DNA from: Chloroflexota bacterium
Lineage (GTDB): Bacteria > Chloroflexota > Anaerolineae > Anaerolineales > VGOW01
NCBI GenBank assembly: GCA_016197225.1
Contig: JACPWC010000126.1
Coordinates: forward strand, 1 to 64,000
Length of the DNA: 64,000 nt
Direction: 5' to 3'
The position numbers and the translations under genes are program-made. The notes beneath the pieces were generated by a model, which did not search any database, had not been told where the DNA came from, and saw only the letters and a list, made by a program, of their open reading frames with translations. The stretch's first letter is position 1, and each line of letters opens with the position of its first letter. Shown piece by piece: positions 1-7,743 of the stretch.

Positions 1-18
1 TATGCTATGATGAACATC

Positions 19-72
19 GGAAGCCTCCAGGAATAGGTTTGGACACACCACTACCTTACTCCTGAGGCTTCC
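19..72. repeat. Imperfect hairpin downstream of selA
   Basis: Arms at 19-32 and 60-72 pair over 13 bases with one bulge, enclosing a 27-base loop. It lies just past the selA stop on the minus strand. On the plus strand it is followed by T-rich sequence, so it could end transcription of a plus-strand gene left of the window. No stronger claim is possible. Confidence 0.45.
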
Positions 73-111
73 TTTATTGTAAATTGTTAAGTCGGGCTGG
101 CGCTTGTCGCG

Positions 112-1485
112 CTAACCATTTCTTGGACACGAACTAGTTACAGCTTCGTTCAGCGCCGCTTCTTCGCTCTCGCTCACAGTGCGCGGATCAAACACAACCA
201 GATCACCTTCGACGCGGGCGATGATAGGCGTCGCCAGACCCGCGAGGTCTTTAAGACCTCGCGGGTCTCTGAGGCGAGCCAGAAATTTGTTGGGCGATGA
301 CACAGATACAGCCGCCAGCTTGGTGGGAAGCGTCTCGCCGGGCAAACTGCCGCCGCCGACGGTGGATTGGCCGTCAATCACGGTTCCCCCCCAGGTGGCG
401 GCCCAACGTTCGGCCCGAGTTTCAATCTCACTCAACGGCATCGAAACCATGCGCCAGATCGGAATCTTGCGCGCCGCTTCGTCTTTGAGGTAATGCAGGA
501 GCGTGGCCGAGAGCGCGGCCAGTATCAACTTGTCGGCGCGGACAGCGCGGGCGAGCGGATGCTTTTTGAGTTTTTCGACGAGCGCCTTTCCGCCAACGAT
601 GACGCCCGCCTGCGGCCCGCCCAACAGTTTGTCACCGCTGAAGATAATGATGCCTGCGCCGCCCTTCACACTCTCTTGCACCGTTGGCTCGTGAGCCAGG
701 CCGAAGGTTGCGGTGTCGAGCAATGCGCCCGAACCGAGGTCGTCAATGACGGGCAGATCGTGTTGGCGGGCAATCGCCGTCAGTTCATCCAGCGTTGGCT
801 CGGTGGTGAAGCCGATGATTTTGAAGTTGGAGTGATGGGCGCGCAGGATGGCGGCGGTCTTGGGCGTGATCGCGTCGCTGATGTCGTGAGGATGAGTGCG
901 ATTGGTGGTGCCGACTTCCACGAGTTTGGCCCCGGACTGTTTCATCACCTCCGGCACCCGGAATCCGCCGCCGATTTCGACGAGTTGCCCTCGCGAAACG
1001 ATCACCTCTTTGTTTTTGGCCAGCGCGGTGAGCGCAAGCAAGAGGGCGCAGGCGGCGTTGTTGACGACGAGGGCGGCTTCTGCGCCCGTGAGCCGCGTGA
1101 GCAGAGTTTCGGCATGAACACTGCGACTGCCGCGCGCGCCTTTGGTCAAATCGTATTCGAGGGTCGAATAATGTTGAGCGACGGCGGCGATGGCCGCCGT
1201 CGCTTCATCCGAGAGAAGCGAGCGCCCGAGGTTGGTGTGGAGGATGACGCCGGTGGCGTTAATGACGGGGCGCAGGCTGGGCGCAGCCAGGCTGGCGAGT
1301 TGAATCCGGGCCGTTCCCAGAATCCGATCGGGATCAGGAGTCGGTTGACCGGATCGAACGGCGGCGCGGGCCGAGTCCAATGATTCGCGAAGCGCGTCCA
1401 CCACCAGAGGCCGTCCGTAGTCGTTGATGAGGTCAGTCGAAGATTGAAGCAGGCTCTCGACGCTGGGCAGGTCTCTAAGAGCCAT
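112..1485 (-). CDS. selA: L-seryl-tRNA(Sec) selenium transferase (selenocysteine synthase)
   Basis: Converts Ser-tRNA(Sec) to Sec-tRNA(Sec) with selenophosphate, using PLP. The 457-residue product matches the usual SelA length. It begins MALRDLPSVESLLQ and holds the SelA N-terminal region, the INATGVILHTNLGRSLL segment, and SGDKLLGGPQAG with the PLP lysine. I chose the ATG at 1485; the frame stays open upstream, but that extension is Pro/Ser-rich and overlaps the preceding gene. The start overlaps that gene by 11 bases, so the two are probably co-transcribed. Near the C-terminus the segment DPRGLKDLAGL is encoded by a perfect 33-nt palindrome (236-268), an apparent in-frame insertion before the conserved TPIIARVEGD strand. 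selB and tRNA-Sec are not visible here. Confidence 0.95.
   Translation of the reverse strand: MALRDLPSVESLLQSSTDLINDYGRPLVVDALRESLDSARAAVRSGQPTPDPDRILGTARIQLASLAAPSLRPVINATGVILHTNLGRSLLSDEATAAIAAVAQHYSTLEYDLTKGARGSRSVHAETLLTRLTGAEAALVVNNAACALLLALTALAKNKEVIVSRGQLVEIGGGFRVPEVMKQSGAKLVEVGTTNRTHPHDISDAITPKTAAILRAHHSNFKIIGFTTEPTLDELTAIARQHDLPVIDDLGSGALLDTATFGLAHEPTVQESVKGGAGIIIFSGDKLLGGPQAGVIVGGKALVEKLKKHPLARAVRADKLILAALSATLLHYLKDEAARKIPIWRMVSMPLSEIETRAERWAATWGGTVIDGQSTVGGGSLPGETLPTKLAAVSVSSPNKFLARLRDPRGLKDLAGLATPIIARVEGDLVVFDPRTVSESEEAALNEAVTSSCPRNG
236..268. repeat. 33-nt perfect palindromic element inside selA
   Basis: Two 16-base arms (AGACCCGCGAGGTCTT and its exact complement) surround a single base. 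At 33 nt it adds exactly 11 codons and keeps the selA frame open. Its build and its GGTCTT-n-AAGACC core match the element at 24457-24489. Confidence 0.85.
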
Positions 1486-1873
1486 CGGGCCTCCAGCGGC
1501 TTCGGGCGCGCAAGAGGAGGAAGATTTCGATGGCGACGAGGGCGGCGGCGAGGAGGAGGGCGGTGGCCCAGTTGAGGACGCGGCCCAACTGCAGCCAGGC
1601 GCACGTTGCCCCGAACAACCCGACCCAGATGGACTGGCGCAGAAGCACGCTTTCGGGCGGCAAGGTTTTGCCAAAGCGCAAATTGAGGTAGCGGGCGAAC
1701 GGGATGGCCGTGCCGGTGAGGGCTGTGAACCAGACGGCGAAGAACAGCCAGCGCGGGCCGACGGTTGGGATGGTGAAGTTGGTGAGGTAGATCACGCCCG
1801 CCCAGCCGGCGAGGGCCAGAAACCAGGCGGCGAGGGTGAGGCTGAGGGAGGGTGAAGCCGGGGAGTCTTTCAT
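1475..1873 (-). CDS. Small four-helix membrane protein of unknown function
   Basis: A 132-residue protein starting MKDSPASPSLSL, with four hydrophobic stretches at about residues 10-30, 35-55, 75-95 and 98-120, ending in a basic tail (RARSRWRP). I do not recognise a family. It overlaps selA by 11 bases and is the first gene of that unit. The ATG at 1873 is preferred over an upstream in-frame ATG because a TATAAT hexamer lies 7 bases before it, so the message would begin at or next to the start codon. No Shine-Dalgarno sequence is visible. Confidence 0.75.
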   Translation of the reverse strand: MKDSPASPSLSLTLAAWFLALAGWAGVIYLTNFTIPTVGPRWLFFAVWFTALTGTAIPFARYLNLRFGKTLPPESVLLRQSIWVGLFGATCAWLQLGRVLNWATALLLAAALVAIEIFLLLRARSRWRPDGS

Positions 1874-1880
1874 TGGTGGT

Positions 1881-1886
1881 ATTATA
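1881..1886 (-). promoter_or_regulatory. Probable -10 element for a leaderless transcript
   Basis: TATAAT on the minus strand, 7 bases upstream of the ATG at 1873. A TTGCCA 19 bases further upstream could serve as -35, with spacing slightly long. The predicted transcription start coincides with the start codon. Confidence 0.55.
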
Positions 1887-1904
1887 CTTGCTTGAGAATA
1901 TTGT

Positions 1905-2244
1905 ATGGCAACCACTTCAAAGCTGAATCTTGAAAACATCCGCAGGAAGATCAGGCGTGGCAAGTTTACGGTTTATAAACACGCAGTTGAAGAAGCCATG
2001 AAAGACGGCTTGACAGGAGAATGACCTTTTATATGTAGCGCTCAATGGCGAAGTAATTGAAGATTACTCTGAGCGGCAACGTTGTTTATTGTTCGCCATT
2101 ACGCCCAACGACCTGCCTGTTCACGTTGTGATAGATTACAGGCCCGAAGAGTTGGAGATAGTGACAATTTATATCCCGGACAAGCGTGAATGGATCAGTT
2201 TCAAACGGCGCAAAAAGCCTGTTAGAAAGCGAAGAAAATCATGA
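1905..2244 (+). pseudogene. Frameshifted DUF4258-type toxin
   Basis: The first frame reads MATTSKLNLENIRRKI through KHAVEEAMKDGLTGE and stops at 2022-2024. The next frame continues from about 2015 with DLLYVALNGEVIEDY, then LPVHVVIDYRPEELEIVTIY and a basic tail, stopping at 2242-2244. Joined, the two halves form a protein of about 112 residues with the layout of DUF4258 (RelE-like) toxins: a basic helical start, LNGEVIEDY, and the LPVHVV strand. One base is missing near 2015-2021. The stop overlaps the next ATG (ATGA), the usual arrangement with a zinc-ribbon antitoxin. It is either a decayed toxin or a sequencing error; the reads would decide. Confidence 0.7.
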
Positions 2245-2516
2245 AAACACATACATGCCCTAAATGCGGTTCGGTTACTCGTTTACGAAAGACCACACTT
2301 AATTTTGAGCGCGAGGGCTTTCACGTTCGTATTGAAGGAGTCGCCGCCTATCGCTGTGTGGCCTGCGGCCACGAAACATTGCCCGGCCCGGTGGCGGTGG
2401 CAGTGATGAATCTATTCGACCAGGTCTTCAAAGCAACAAACGCCCTTCGCAAAGCGGGGGCGTTGCCTGCGCCGGACATTCGTTTGCGATTCCCGGCAAA
2501 AAGGGCTACGGCTTGA
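2241..2516 (+). CDS. YgiT/MqsA-type zinc-finger antitoxin
   Basis: A 91-residue protein with two CxxC pairs, CPKCG at residues 6-10 and CVACGHE near 39, typical of the YgiT-type zinc finger found next to DUF4258 toxins. It would bind and neutralise the toxin. A full-length MqsA would also carry a C-terminal HTH; this one ends early, so autoregulation is uncertain. It overlaps the toxin stop by ATGA, and the ABC-F gene follows 8 bases after its stop. Confidence 0.75.
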   Translation: MKTHTCPKCGSVTRLRKTTLNFEREGFHVRIEGVAAYRCVACGHETLPGPVAVAVMNLFDQVFKATNALRKAGALPAPDIRLRFPAKRATA

Positions 2517-2524
2517 AGCTGTAG

Positions 2525-4447
2525 ATGTCTCTCCTCACCTTCTCCTCTCTCTCCAAATCCTACGGCCCGCACGACATCTTCCGCGACCTGAGCGGGGCGG
2601 TGCCGCACGAGTCACGCGTTGGCATTGTCGGGCCGAACGGCATCGGCAAGACGACTCTGCTGAGACTCTTCGCCGGGCTGGAAGACCCGTCGGGCGGAGG
2701 CCTGCACCGGGCGCGCGGCCTGCGGGTGGGCTACTTGCCGCAAGAGGCCGTGACCGGCTTGCTCGAAGACGACAACACCCTCTGGCAGGAAATGCTCACC
2801 GCCTTTGCCAACTTGTTGGCTGATGAGGCCGAACTGCGAACTCTGGAGGCCGATATGGTCGACCCAGCCAAATTCGATTCGGCAATGGAAAAGTACGGCC
2901 ACTTGCAGGAACAGTTCGAGCATGGCGGCGGCTACACTTACGAGACTCGCGTCAAGCAGGCCCTCGACGGCCTCGGTTTCGCCGCCGACGATTATGGGCG
3001 GCCCATTCAACAATTCTCCGGCGGGCAGAAGACGCGGGCGCTGTTGGCCCGCCTCCTGCTCGAAAATCCCGACCTGCTCATCCTCGACGAGCCGACCAAC
3101 CATCTCGACATCGCCGCCGTGGAGTGGCTGGAGAAGTTTCTAAGCGAGTGGCCCGGCTCAGCCCTCATCGTTTCGCACGACCGCTACTTCCTCGACGAAG
3201 CGGTGAACAAAATCTGGGAGATCAGCCCGGCGCGCATTGACGAATACAACGGCAACTACAGCGCCTACATTCAGCAGAGAGCCGAACGGCGCGAGCGGCA
3301 GTTGTTCGAGTACGAAGCCCAACAAGCCTTCATCGCTAAAGAGGAAGATTATATTCGCCGCAACATTGCCGGGCAGAACACGGCCCAGGCCAAAGGCCGA
3401 CGGCGGCGGTTGGAACGGCTGAAAGCCACCGAAGACGCAGTCGTTGACCGCCCGCGCGAACTCGATACACTCAAGCTGAAGCTTGACACCAGTTTGCGCT
3501 CCGGTGACCGGGTGCTGGAAACGCATGGCGTCGTCATCGGCTATCACGACGACGGCAAGCCGCTGTTCGCCGCGCCCGACCTGCTGTTGTGGCGGGGCGA
3601 AGTGGCCGCCCTCATCGGCCCGAACGGAACAGGCAAGACCACGTTCCTCAAAACTCTGCTCAACCCGCTTCGCGTGCCGCCGCTCAAAGGCAAAGTCCGG
3701 CTCGGCTCAAGTTTGAAGATCGGCTACTTCGCCCAGGCCCACGAGGGCCTGCAAATGGAGCGCACACCGATTGAGGAGATTCAGTCCGTGCGCGAGATGC
3801 CGGTCGGCGCGGCCCGCGATTATCTGGCTAAGTTTCTGTTCACCGGCGACGATGTGTTCAAGAAGGTGGCGGTGTTGTCGGGCGGGGAGCGGGGGCGGGT
3901 GGCCCTGGCGAAGCTGGCCCTGGAAGGCGCAAACTTCCTCCTGCTCGACGAGCCGACCAATCATCTCGACATTCCCTCGCAGGAAATTCTCGAGGCGGTG
4001 CTGGCCGACTTTGAAGGCACGATCTTACTCGTCTCGCACGACCGCTTCTTGATTGACGCCCTGGCGACGCAAATCTGGTCGCTGGAGGCCGGGCGGCTGG
4101 AGACGTTCAAGGGGAGTTATCGGGAGTTTGTGGAGTTTAGAAGCCGGAAGTCGGAGGTCGAAAGTCAGGAGACAAAAGACGACCGACGAAAGACGAAGGA
4201 CGACAAAAAGAGAGCGGCGGTCGCCAATCGTCCATCGCCTGAAGAGCGTCGTCGGGCGCAGAAGACTGAGGAGTTGGAGCTAATCATCGAGTCGCTCGAA
4301 AAGCGGCTGGCCGAGCTTTCGGCGGAACTGGAAGCTGCCGGGGCCGATGTGGCTAAAGTGCGAACGCTGGGCGAAGAATACGCGCAGGTGGAAAGCGACC
4401 TGGCGGCCCGGCTGGCAGATTGGGAACGACTCTTGCAAGCAGTGTAA
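2525..4447 (+). CDS. ABC-F family ATPase (translation factor or antibiotic-resistance type)
   Basis: A soluble 640-residue protein with two ABC ATPase domains and no membrane segments, as in the ribosome-acting ABC-F family (Uup, EttA, YfmR types). Domain 1 has Walker A GPNGIGKTT near residue 37, signature FSGGQ near 165 and LILDEPTNHLD. Domain 2 has GPNGTGKTT near 367, LSGGE and LLLDEPTNHLD. The charged linker between them corresponds to the P-site tRNA interaction motif. The C-terminus (about 575-638) is a coiled coil like that of Uup. Residues about 540-563 are encoded by purine-rich near-repeats (4143-4212) and look like an expanded linker. The subtype cannot be fixed by eye. Confidence 0.92.
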   Translation: MSLLTFSSLSKSYGPHDIFRDLSGAVPHESRVGIVGPNGIGKTTLLRLFAGLEDPSGGGLHRARGLRVGYLPQEAVTGLLEDDNTLWQEMLTAFANLLADEAELRTLEADMVDPAKFDSAMEKYGHLQEQFEHGGGYTYETRVKQALDGLGFAADDYGRPIQQFSGGQKTRALLARLLLENPDLLILDEPTNHLDIAAVEWLEKFLSEWPGSALIVSHDRYFLDEAVNKIWEISPARIDEYNGNYSAYIQQRAERRERQLFEYEAQQAFIAKEEDYIRRNIAGQNTAQAKGRRRRLERLKATEDAVVDRPRELDTLKLKLDTSLRSGDRVLETHGVVIGYHDDGKPLFAAPDLLLWRGEVAALIGPNGTGKTTFLKTLLNPLRVPPLKGKVRLGSSLKIGYFAQAHEGLQMERTPIEEIQSVREMPVGAARDYLAKFLFTGDDVFKKVAVLSGGERGRVALAKLALEGANFLLLDEPTNHLDIPSQEILEAVLADFEGTILLVSHDRFLIDALATQIWSLEAGRLETFKGSYREFVEFRSRKSEVESQETKDDRRKTKDDKKRAAVANRPSPEERRRAQKTEELELIIESLEKRLAELSAELEAAGADVAKVRTLGEEYAQVESDLAARLADWERLLQAV

Positions 4448-4451
4448 ATGT

Positions 4452-4457
4452 TATAAT
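4452..4457 (+). promoter_or_regulatory. -10 element for the LytR-CpsA-Psr gene
   Basis: TATAAT lies 13 bases before the ATG at 4471, so the leader would be only about 7 bases. No Shine-Dalgarno sequence fits between them. The hexamer overlaps the end of the ABC-F gene region. Confidence 0.55.
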
Positions 4458-4470
4458 CTTCCCCTGTTCT

Positions 4471-5928
4471 ATGGAAACACGTCGCACCACTTCTAATCGC
4501 GCTCGCGTCGCGCCGCGTAAGCGCAGGCGTCCGACTCTGCCGCGCTGGGCGTTCGCCGCCCTGGCCGCGCTCTTCCTGCTCGCCACCGGCGTCTCAGCCC
4601 TCCTCATTTTCACCACCGTCCGCGACTTCGTCGTCGCTCTCGGCCCGTCCGGGCCGAACCTCAACCTCCCAGCGGGCACAACTGTCGCCAACGTTACCCC
4701 CGGCCCAAATGGGCCGGGTGGCGGCGGCCAGCCAGTGGTCATTCCGCCAATTCAGGCGCAACAATGGAACGGCACGGATCGCGTCACCGTGCTGGTGATG
4801 GGCATTGACCAGCGCGCCGGGGAAACCGACACTGCTTATCGAACCGACTCGATGCTACTCCTCACCCTCGATCCGGTGGGCCGCACCGCCGGCATGTTGT
4901 CCATCCCCCGCGACCTGTACGTGGAAATCCCCGGCTTCCCCGACCGCGACAAGATCACCACCGCCAACTTCAAGGGCGACGCTTATCACCTGCCCGGCGG
5001 CGGGGCGCAGTTGGCGGTAGACACCGTCCAACTCAACCTCGGCATCCGGGTGGACTTTTACGTCCGCGTCAACTTCACCGCCTTTGAATCGCTCGTCAAT
5101 CAAATCGGCGGCATTGACATCAACAACCCGCAAGAGATCAACGACCCGGAATACCCCGACTGTTGTTTCGGGTACGACCCCTTCTACCTGCCCGCCGGGC
5201 AACAGCACCTCAACGGGGCCACCGCCCTCAAGTTTGCCCGCACCCGCCACACCACCGGCGACGACTTTGGCCGGGCCGAACGCCAGCAGATCGTCGTCAT
5301 GGCCGTGCGCGACAAACTGCTCAGCGCCGACAACCTGCCGGCGCTAATCGCCAACGCGCCGCAGTTGCTGGCCACGCTCCAGGGTAGCTACACCACCAAC
5401 CTGTCGCCCGAGCAAATGCTCAGCCTGGCCTTGCTGGCCAAAGACATCCCGCGCGAGAGCATCACCTCAGCCGTGATTGATCAGCAGTACATCGCCGACT
5501 TTTACACCACGGCTGACAACCAGCAAGTGTTGATTCTCAACATCGAAAAGTTCCGCGAATTGCGCGACACGATGTTCTACACACCCCTGCCGCCGCAGTT
5601 GAGCGTGCCGAACGCCTCCGGCTTGCTGGCCAACGAAGCGGCCAGGGTGGAAGTGCAAAACGGCTCGCTCACACCCGGCCTGGCCGCTTCGGCCTCTGAT
5701 TACCTCATCGCTCAAGGGGTGAACGTCGTTCAGGTGGGCAACGCCGATCGTTCGGATTACGCCTCGACGATCATCATTGACTACACCGGCAAGCCCTACA
5801 CGGCCAAGTGGCTGGCCGACACCTTCCACGTCTCGCCCTCCAGCATCCTCTCCGGCAACAACCCCGGCAGCCAGGTGGACGTGCGCCTCATCCTCGGCGC
5901 GGATTTTGTTTTGCCAGGCACTCCCTGA
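4471..5928 (+). CDS. LytR-CpsA-Psr (LCP) family protein
   Basis: LCP enzymes transfer undecaprenyl-linked glycopolymers to the cell envelope. The 485-residue product has a basic N-terminal tail and one membrane helix (about residues 25-48). An LCP domain follows from about residue 105, starting VLVMGIDQRAG, with RTDSMLLLTLDP, SIPRDLYVEIPG and FARTRHTTGDDFGRAERQQ, which carry the conserved Asp and Arg residues. The last 100 residues form a LytR_C domain (VEVQNGSLTPGLAASASDYL). I chose the ATG at 4471 because it follows the -10 element and gives the usual cytoplasmic tail; an upstream ATG at 4420 overlaps the ABC-F gene. Confidence 0.92.
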   Translation: METRRTTSNRARVAPRKRRRPTLPRWAFAALAALFLLATGVSALLIFTTVRDFVVALGPSGPNLNLPAGTTVANVTPGPNGPGGGGQPVVIPPIQAQQWNGTDRVTVLVMGIDQRAGETDTAYRTDSMLLLTLDPVGRTAGMLSIPRDLYVEIPGFPDRDKITTANFKGDAYHLPGGGAQLAVDTVQLNLGIRVDFYVRVNFTAFESLVNQIGGIDINNPQEINDPEYPDCCFGYDPFYLPAGQQHLNGATALKFARTRHTTGDDFGRAERQQIVVMAVRDKLLSADNLPALIANAPQLLATLQGSYTTNLSPEQMLSLALLAKDIPRESITSAVIDQQYIADFYTTADNQQVLILNIEKFRELRDTMFYTPLPPQLSVPNASGLLANEAARVEVQNGSLTPGLAASASDYLIAQGVNVVQVGNADRSDYASTIIIDYTGKPYTAKWLADTFHVSPSSILSGNNPGSQVDVRLILGADFVLPGTP

Positions 5929-5941
5929 CAATATCCAATAC

Positions 5942-6001
5942 GCAATACACAATACCCAAGAGCATTCTGTTGGGTATTTGGTATTTGATATTGTGTATTG
6001 C
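5942..6001. terminator. Nested hairpins between convergent genes
   Basis: The outer arms (5942-5952 and 5991-6001, GCAATACACAA) are exact complements. Inside them AATACCCAA (5951-5959) pairs with TTGGGTATT (5970-5978). It lies between the ends of two convergent genes and probably stops both. Its AATAC-rich near-repeats also suggest a dispersed palindromic element. Confidence 0.55.
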
Positions 6002-6940
6002 TTAGGGTCTCGGCGTGCGCGAGGGCGTGAGGGTAAGTGTCTCCGTCGGCGGCGTGGTGGAGGTGGGCGTGTCGGATGGGGTGGGCGTCTCTGACGGGGT
6101 GAGGGTGATCGTCGGCGTCAGGGTGATCATGCCGGTTGGCACATACTGGCGGCTCACCACTTCGGCAAAGCCGCCCATCAGGCCCAGGTCGCGTTGATTG
6201 AGAATGACGCGCACGCCGGCCCCATTGCCGGTCGTCACTTCCACCACCGACTTGCCCGCAAAGTCCTGCCGGTCATCCGGCAGCAACAATCCCTCGAACG
6301 TCAGCGCCCCATCCACCACCACCCGCACAAACGTCCGCTGCGTGATCTCCAACGTGAGTTGAACGTCCGAGAAGCTCACCACCGGCGGCGGCGGCGTAAG
6401 TGTGGCGGTGATGTTGGCGATGAGGGTGGGCGTGGGGGTGTCGGTGGGGCCGATGAGTTCGGCGGTGGGCGTCGTCTGCGACGGGTTGGTAAAGTTGGCG
6501 ATGAGGCGCGAGCCGCCCCAGGCAAAGAAGCCAACGATGACGACCAGGACGAACAGCCCGATGAGAATATCGGGGGTGAAGAGCCGCCGGGCGCGGCGGG
6601 CGGCGGCGAAGGGCGAGGCCGGTGTGGCTGAGGCGGCTTCCCCGGCTGGTTTTTGAATCTTTCTCCCGCCCGGCAGAATGGCCGGCAATCCCAACCGCCG
6701 GGCCGGTTTCAACGCCTCGTCCAATTGGGTGAGCGTCTGTTCGGGATTGAGGCCCAGGTGCCCGGCATAGTTGCGCAGGAAGCCTCGGGCCTGTAGCGGC
6801 GAGGGCAACGAATTGATGTCACCCGATTCAAGCGCCGCCAAATACCTGGCCCGGATCCGGGTGGCCCGTTCCACTTCTTCGAGCGTCCAGCCGCGAGCTT
6901 CGCGGGCGGCACGCAGGGTTGCGCCCAGTGCTTCAAGCAT
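6002..6940 (-). CDS. RodZ-like HTH transmembrane protein
   Basis: A 312-residue protein. The N-terminus (MLEALGATLRAAREARGWTL) opens an HTH_25/RodZ-type helix-turn-helix that runs to about residue 75 (YLAALESGDINSLPS). One membrane helix follows at about residue 125-150 (ILIGLFVLVVIVGFFAWGG). The C-terminal DUF4115 domain is marked by VVVDGALTFEGLLLPDDRQ. The last 40 residues are a Thr/Pro/Ser-rich tail, common on envelope proteins of this group. RodZ anchors MreB and helps set cell shape; whether this one does so is inferred. The ATG at 6940 is preferred because the HTH starts there; the longer frame adds 22 unrelated residues. Confidence 0.85.
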   Translation of the reverse strand: MLEALGATLRAAREARGWTLEEVERATRIRARYLAALESGDINSLPSPLQARGFLRNYAGHLGLNPEQTLTQLDEALKPARRLGLPAILPGGRKIQKPAGEAASATPASPFAAARRARRLFTPDILIGLFVLVVIVGFFAWGGSRLIANFTNPSQTTPTAELIGPTDTPTPTLIANITATLTPPPPVVSFSDVQLTLEITQRTFVRVVVDGALTFEGLLLPDDRQDFAGKSVVEVTTGNGAGVRVILNQRDLGLMGGFAEVVSRQYVPTGMITLTPTITLTPSETPTPSDTPTSTTPPTETLTLTPSRTPRP

Positions 6941-6985
6941 GGCAAGAGGGTAGACGAATTTTGCCCAACCCGCAAATCTGGTTAA

Positions 6986-7053
6986 CCACAGAGACACAGA
7001 AAGCACAGAGAGAAAAAAGCAATGTTATCTCTGTGAACTCTGTGTCTCTGTGG
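6986..7053. repeat. Palindromic element with CCACAGAGACACAG arms
   Basis: The 14-base arms at 6986-6999 and 7040-7053 are exact complements, and inner ACAGAGAG-type segments extend the pairing. It fills the spacer between rplI and the rodZ-like gene. Beside it, 7058-7078 holds a second hairpin (GGGCAATTT pairing with AAATTGCCC). Confidence 0.7.
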
Positions 7054-7085
7054 CGCAGGGCAATTTGGTAAATTGCCCAACGGGC

Positions 7086-7637
7086 TTACTCGGCGGTAGG
7101 CGCTTCTTCTTCTGCCGGGGCAGGGGGTTCCGCTTCAAGCGCGGCTTCGACAACTGGGGCCGGGGCCGGAGCGGCGGGCGCTTCGGGAGCCTGGCCTTCG
7201 CGGTGGATGATCACGGTGACGTTGGGAACCAGGTCGGCGGTGAGGCGCACCGGCACTTTGAACGTGCCCAGTTCGCGCAGAGGCTGGTGGCCGACGTTGC
7301 GGCGGTCAACCTTCTCGCCGCTCTCTTTTTCAATGGCTTCGGCGATCATCTGGGTGGTGATGGAGCCGTAGAGTTTGCCGGTCTCGCCGGCTTTGGCCGG
7401 GAAGCGCAGGCTGAGGCCGTTGAGCTTTTCGGCCAGCCCGCCCAGTTCGGTGTTCAATGCTTCGCGGCGCTTGGCGGCGGCGGCCCGCAGAGTCTCAGAC
7501 TTAGTCAGCGCCCCGGCGGTGGCCAGCGCCGCCAGGCCGCGCGGAATTAAGTAGTTGCGGCCATAGCCGTCGGCTACTTTTTTCACGTCCCCGGCGTGGC
7601 CGAGTTTATATACGTCTTTGAGAAGTAAGACCTTCAT
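7086..7637 (-). CDS. rplI: Ribosomal protein L9 with acidic Ala/Pro tail
   Basis: A large-subunit protein that binds 23S rRNA. It begins MKVLLLKDVYKLGHAGDVKK with GRNYLIPRGLA, the diagnostic L9 N-terminal motif. The central helix and the C-terminal domain (about residues 75-148) are present. Its 183 residues exceed the usual 148 by an extra tail of about 35 residues rich in Ala, Pro and Glu. The ATG at 7637 is preceded by AAGGG at normal spacing; upstream in-frame codons do not look like L9. The gene stands alone here, without rpsF, rpsR or dnaB. Confidence 0.95.
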   Translation of the reverse strand: MKVLLLKDVYKLGHAGDVKKVADGYGRNYLIPRGLAALATAGALTKSETLRAAAAKRREALNTELGGLAEKLNGLSLRFPAKAGETGKLYGSITTQMIAEAIEKESGEKVDRRNVGHQPLRELGTFKVPVRLTADLVPNVTVIIHREGQAPEAPAAPAPAPVVEAALEAEPPAPAEEEAPTAE

Positions 7638-7743
7638 GGAGTCAAGCCCTTTCATTGCTTGGAGAGAATTTTCGGGCGAAGGGTACAACGCCCTGATTGG
7701 CAGGCCGGAATTCTACCACATTTTTGATTCGGTCGGCTAATTA

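Noticed and set aside
19-72. Possible tRNA-Sec next to selA, because the arm begins GGAAGCC as some tRNA-Sec do
   Set aside because: The structure is only 54 bases with no D-arm, anticodon UCA loop or T-loop.
367-1383. Long open frame on the plus strand opposite selA
   Set aside because: It is the complement of a clear SelA gene, and its translation is biased and matches no family.
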